Assembly: GCA_934630445.1 (NCBI GenBank)
Contig: CAKTWY010000039.1
Coordinates: 1-15,627 of the forward strand
From: an uncultured Eubacteriales bacterium
GTDB taxonomy: Bacteria; Bacillota; Clostridia; Oscillospirales; Butyricicoccaceae
Direction of reading: 5' to 3'
Length of the DNA stretch: 15,627 nucleotides
Position 1 is the stretch's first letter; the number at the start of each line of letters is the position of its first letter. Made by a program: the position numbers and the translations under genes. Positions 13,988 through 15,627 of this stretch are shown one piece after another. The notes under the pieces were generated by a model. That model was not told where the DNA came from. It was given only the letters and a program-made list of their open reading frames with translations, and did not search any database.

Positions 13988-14036
13988 CAGACATTGCGCG
14001 CGGGCGGCGGCAAAGGCTGCCCGCGCGCAATGTCTG
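13988..14036. repeat. 18-bp perfect inverted repeat downstream of spoIID
   Basis: CAGACATTGCGCGCGGGC (13988-14005) and its exact complement (14019-14036) with a 13-base loop; it extends inward by a few pairs with one G-U. There is no T-run on either strand, so it is a weak candidate terminator; it may be a cruciform site, an mRNA 3' stabiliser or an old repeat remnant. A weaker four-pair hairpin at 13939-13950 followed by TTTT could terminate spoIID alone. Confidence 0.75.
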
Positions 14037-14090
14037 CGCCCGTGCGAGGCACCGCCTGCATTTTATTTCGCAGCAATCAGTCACTATTTG

Positions 14091-14102
14091 TGTATCGATA
14101 CA
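14091..14102. promoter_or_regulatory. Perfect 12-bp palindrome upstream of the uroporphyrinogen-decarboxylase-like gene
   Basis: TGTATCGATACA lies 8 bases upstream of the -35 hexamer (14111-14116). The placement suits an activator or a cooperative repressor site. A second small dyad, ACAC-TG-GTGT (14135-14144), overlaps the -10. Confidence 0.5.
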
Positions 14103-14110
14103 TATACGTC

Positions 14111-14139
14111 TTGACAAGCATTTTCGCGCTTGATACACT
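14111..14139 (+). promoter_or_regulatory. Promoter of the uroporphyrinogen-decarboxylase-like gene
   Basis: TTGACA (14111-14116), 17 bases, TACACT (14134-14139). The -35 is perfect; the -10 matches four of six. The predicted start near 14146 gives a leader of about 58 bases. Confidence 0.7.
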
Positions 14140-14203
14140 GGTGTCATACAATATCCGCGCACGATAAAAGTGTTTTGTTTTCAAAGAAAGATGAGGGCAC
14201 ATA

Positions 14204-15460
14204 ATGAAGACAATCTCTGAAAAAGACCGTTCCCGCCTGCGCGCGCTCGCCGCGCATCAGATGGAAGTTGCGCAAAGTGATGATATGCGCCGCATATATG
14301 CCGACTGGCGCGCACACGGCAGCTTCAAGCATGCGTCCCGCCCCATGGTGACGATTGAACTGTGGACCTTTGCCGAACATATTCTTCCCGAACTTATGCA
14401 ATGCGAGGGGGAGAGCGCGCGCAAAATTGAAGAGCAGCTTCTCGCCGCCGTCATTCCTTATGAAATGTTCGGCGATGATACCCCTGTGCGGCCCTACTAC
14501 AACGTGCAGCTGAAAAAAGACTTTGTTCCCTTCGGCCTCCCCACCCGTATGAGCACCGTAGCGAACGGAAGGAGCGTCAACGGCGCCGGCCAGCACTGCG
14601 AAACCTATTTTCATGATCTCGAGCAGGACTGGCATCTGATCGCCCCTTCAACGATACGCCTGAACGTAGCGGCCACCGAGCGCGAAGTACGGGAGCTGAA
14701 CGAGCTTTTCGGCGACCTCTTGCCTGCGCGCCGGGCAGGCATGTCCGTTCCCATGGGTGTCGCATTCGATATCATGGAGCGTATCAGCATGGAAGATCTG
14801 TACGTCGCCCTCTACGACGCGCCGGAACGCGTACACGAGATGACCTCCCGCCTTGTTGACGACTATGACACGTACTGCGACCTTTTGGAAAAATCCGGCG
14901 TGCTTCTGCCGGCCTGCGGCGATGAACCCCTGTTGGAGGGATCATACTGCTTTACGGACTCGCTGCCGTCTGAAGGCGAGGGCCTCACAACAAAAGATCT
15001 CTGGGGCTATCTTGATGCAGAAGAAATGAATGACGTCGCTCCGGAAATGTATAAGGAATTTATTATCGATCATTATATGAAGCTCGCCGCACGTTTCGGA
15101 GCCATTTCCTACGGCTGCTGCGAAGCGGTGCACCGTTTCTGGGATGGATGCATTGAAACACTGCCGAACCTGCGCAAGGTGTCCATCTCCGCCTGGTGTG
15201 ACGAGTACTTTATGGGCGAACGTCTGCGTGGGCGTGAAATCGTCTTCCACAGGAAGCCCACGGCAAACCTCCTTGGTATTCAAAGAGAACTGGATGAAGA
15301 CGCCGTGCGCGCCTATTTCCGTGAAACCGCACAGGCTGCAAGCGAATGCAAGCTTGAAGTTTCCCAGCGCGACATCTATCTTCTGCACGGAAATCTGCCG
15401 AAAGTACGCCGCTATGTCTCCCTCATCCGCGAAACGTTTGACAAGTACTGGCGAGCATAA
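14204..15460 (+). CDS. Uroporphyrinogen decarboxylase superfamily protein, probably methyltransferase-like
   Basis: A 418-residue protein of the URO-D/MtaA-type superfamily, whose members are TIM-barrels that either decarboxylate uroporphyrinogen or transfer methyl groups between corrinoid proteins and thiols. The C-terminal half is the most recognisable: HYMKLAARFGAISYGCCEAVHRFW (290-313) with adjacent Cys305-Cys306 and His310, ETLPNLRKVSISAWCD (318-333), ERLRGREIVFHRKPTANLLG (339-358), and HGNLPKV near 395. The N-terminal 160 residues are divergent. It is likely a methyltransferase-like or corrinoid-related branch and not true HemE, since there is no haem gene around, it is longer than HemE (about 350), and the URO-D signature sequences are not apparent. 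ATG 14204 has GAGGG at 6 bases. It stands alone between its promoter and a strong terminator; no corrinoid protein gene is adjacent within the window. Confidence 0.78.
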   Translation: MKTISEKDRSRLRALAAHQMEVAQSDDMRRIYADWRAHGSFKHASRPMVTIELWTFAEHILPELMQCEGESARKIEEQLLAAVIPYEMFGDDTPVRPYYNVQLKKDFVPFGLPTRMSTVANGRSVNGAGQHCETYFHDLEQDWHLIAPSTIRLNVAATEREVRELNELFGDLLPARRAGMSVPMGVAFDIMERISMEDLYVALYDAPERVHEMTSRLVDDYDTYCDLLEKSGVLLPACGDEPLLEGSYCFTDSLPSEGEGLTTKDLWGYLDAEEMNDVAPEMYKEFIIDHYMKLAARFGAISYGCCEAVHRFWDGCIETLPNLRKVSISAWCDEYFMGERLRGREIVFHRKPTANLLGIQRELDEDAVRAYFRETAQAASECKLEVSQRDIYLLHGNLPKVRRYVSLIRETFDKYWRA

Positions 15461-15486
15461 GGGAAACCTATTCTCTGTATTCCCCA

Positions 15487-15516
15487 AAAACCGCGGGGCC
15501 GGCGCCCCGCGGTTTT
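15487..15516. terminator. Intrinsic terminator after the uroporphyrinogen-decarboxylase-like gene
   Basis: Perfect 13-bp stem AAAACCGCGGGGC (15487-15499) with GCCCCGCGGTTTT (15504-15516) and loop CGGC. The A- and T-runs are part of the stem on both sides, so it may act in both directions. It begins 27 bases after the stop codon at 15458-15460. Confidence 0.9.
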
Positions 15517-15527
15517 ATCTATATGCG

Positions 15528-15564
15528 CTGCGGCGCGGCGGAATGTCGTTCCGCCGCGCCGCAG
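15528..15564. repeat. 16-bp perfect inverted repeat next to the last terminator
   Basis: CTGCGGCGCGGCGGAA (15528-15543) and its exact complement (15549-15564) with loop TGTCG. No T-run follows on either strand. Only 11 bases separate it from the terminator at 15487-15516. The remaining bases to the window end (15565-15627) show no supported gene. Confidence 0.75.
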
Positions 15565-15627
15565 GCCGTTCCCGTATTCTTTTCCGCCCGCGAAAAGATG
15601 CATGACGCATACAGGACCGCATACATG

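Noticed and set aside
14137..14203. Riboswitch (for example cobalamin) before the uroporphyrinogen-decarboxylase-like gene
   Set aside because: The leader is only about 58 bases with no conserved box or structured core visible.

Overview
The window reads as a chromosomal segment of a spore-forming, anaerobic, low-to-mid complexity Firmicute of class Clostridia with a G+C-rich genome. The evidence is a SpoIID with the zinc-ligand spacing of clostridial SpoIID, a second spore-type peptidoglycan-binding cluster, the Gram-positive glmU-prs-pth gene order, a DnaD/DnaC-type replication-restart pair, and Gram-positive Shine-Dalgarno sites (GGAGG-type) before nearly every gene. Several genes start with TTG. 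The genus cannot be fixed from the sequence alone; the short N-terminal extension on Pth and the high G+C suggest an Oscillospirales- or Christensenellales-like lineage (inference).

Layout, left to right. (1) 1-648: the 3' part of a LacI-family regulator on the + strand, ending at a strong terminator shared with the convergent next unit. (2) 709-3528, all on the - strand: a DUF1836 regulator-like gene behind a textbook consensus promoter, then nfeD and a flotillin gene, the standard membrane-organising pair. (3) 3600-6627, - strand: glmU, prs and pth, covering UDP-GlcNAc precursor synthesis, PRPP synthesis and peptidyl-tRNA recycling, with a terminator at the end and a terminator-like hairpin inside, between prs and pth. 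GlmU keeps its acetyltransferase half but its uridylyltransferase half is shortened and lacks the catalytic signatures. (4) 6778-9007, + strand: dnaD-like and dnaC-like genes, ending in a perfect 17-bp terminator stem shared with the convergent unit. (5) 9011-11268, - strand: three tightly packed genes for a small beta-domain protein, a protein with a compact SpoIID-like domain plus three peptidoglycan-binding repeats, and a single-repeat peptidoglycan-binding protein; this is the most novel-looking part of the window. (6) 11357-12834, - strand: citrate synthase with its own terminator, promoter and an 8-bp-arm inverted repeat over the -10. (7) 12894-13934, + strand: spoIID, divergent from citrate synthase. 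(8) 14091-15516, + strand: a uroporphyrinogen-decarboxylase-superfamily protein (probably methyltransferase-like) with its own promoter, flanking palindromes and terminator.

The window is mostly ordinary chromosome: no rRNA, tRNA, CRISPR array, transposase or phage gene was seen. The points of interest are the degenerate GlmU, the SpoIID-like/peptidoglycan-binding operon, two promoter-operator arrangements with perfect or near-perfect consensus, and several long perfect inverted repeats, some of which lack the T-run of a terminator.
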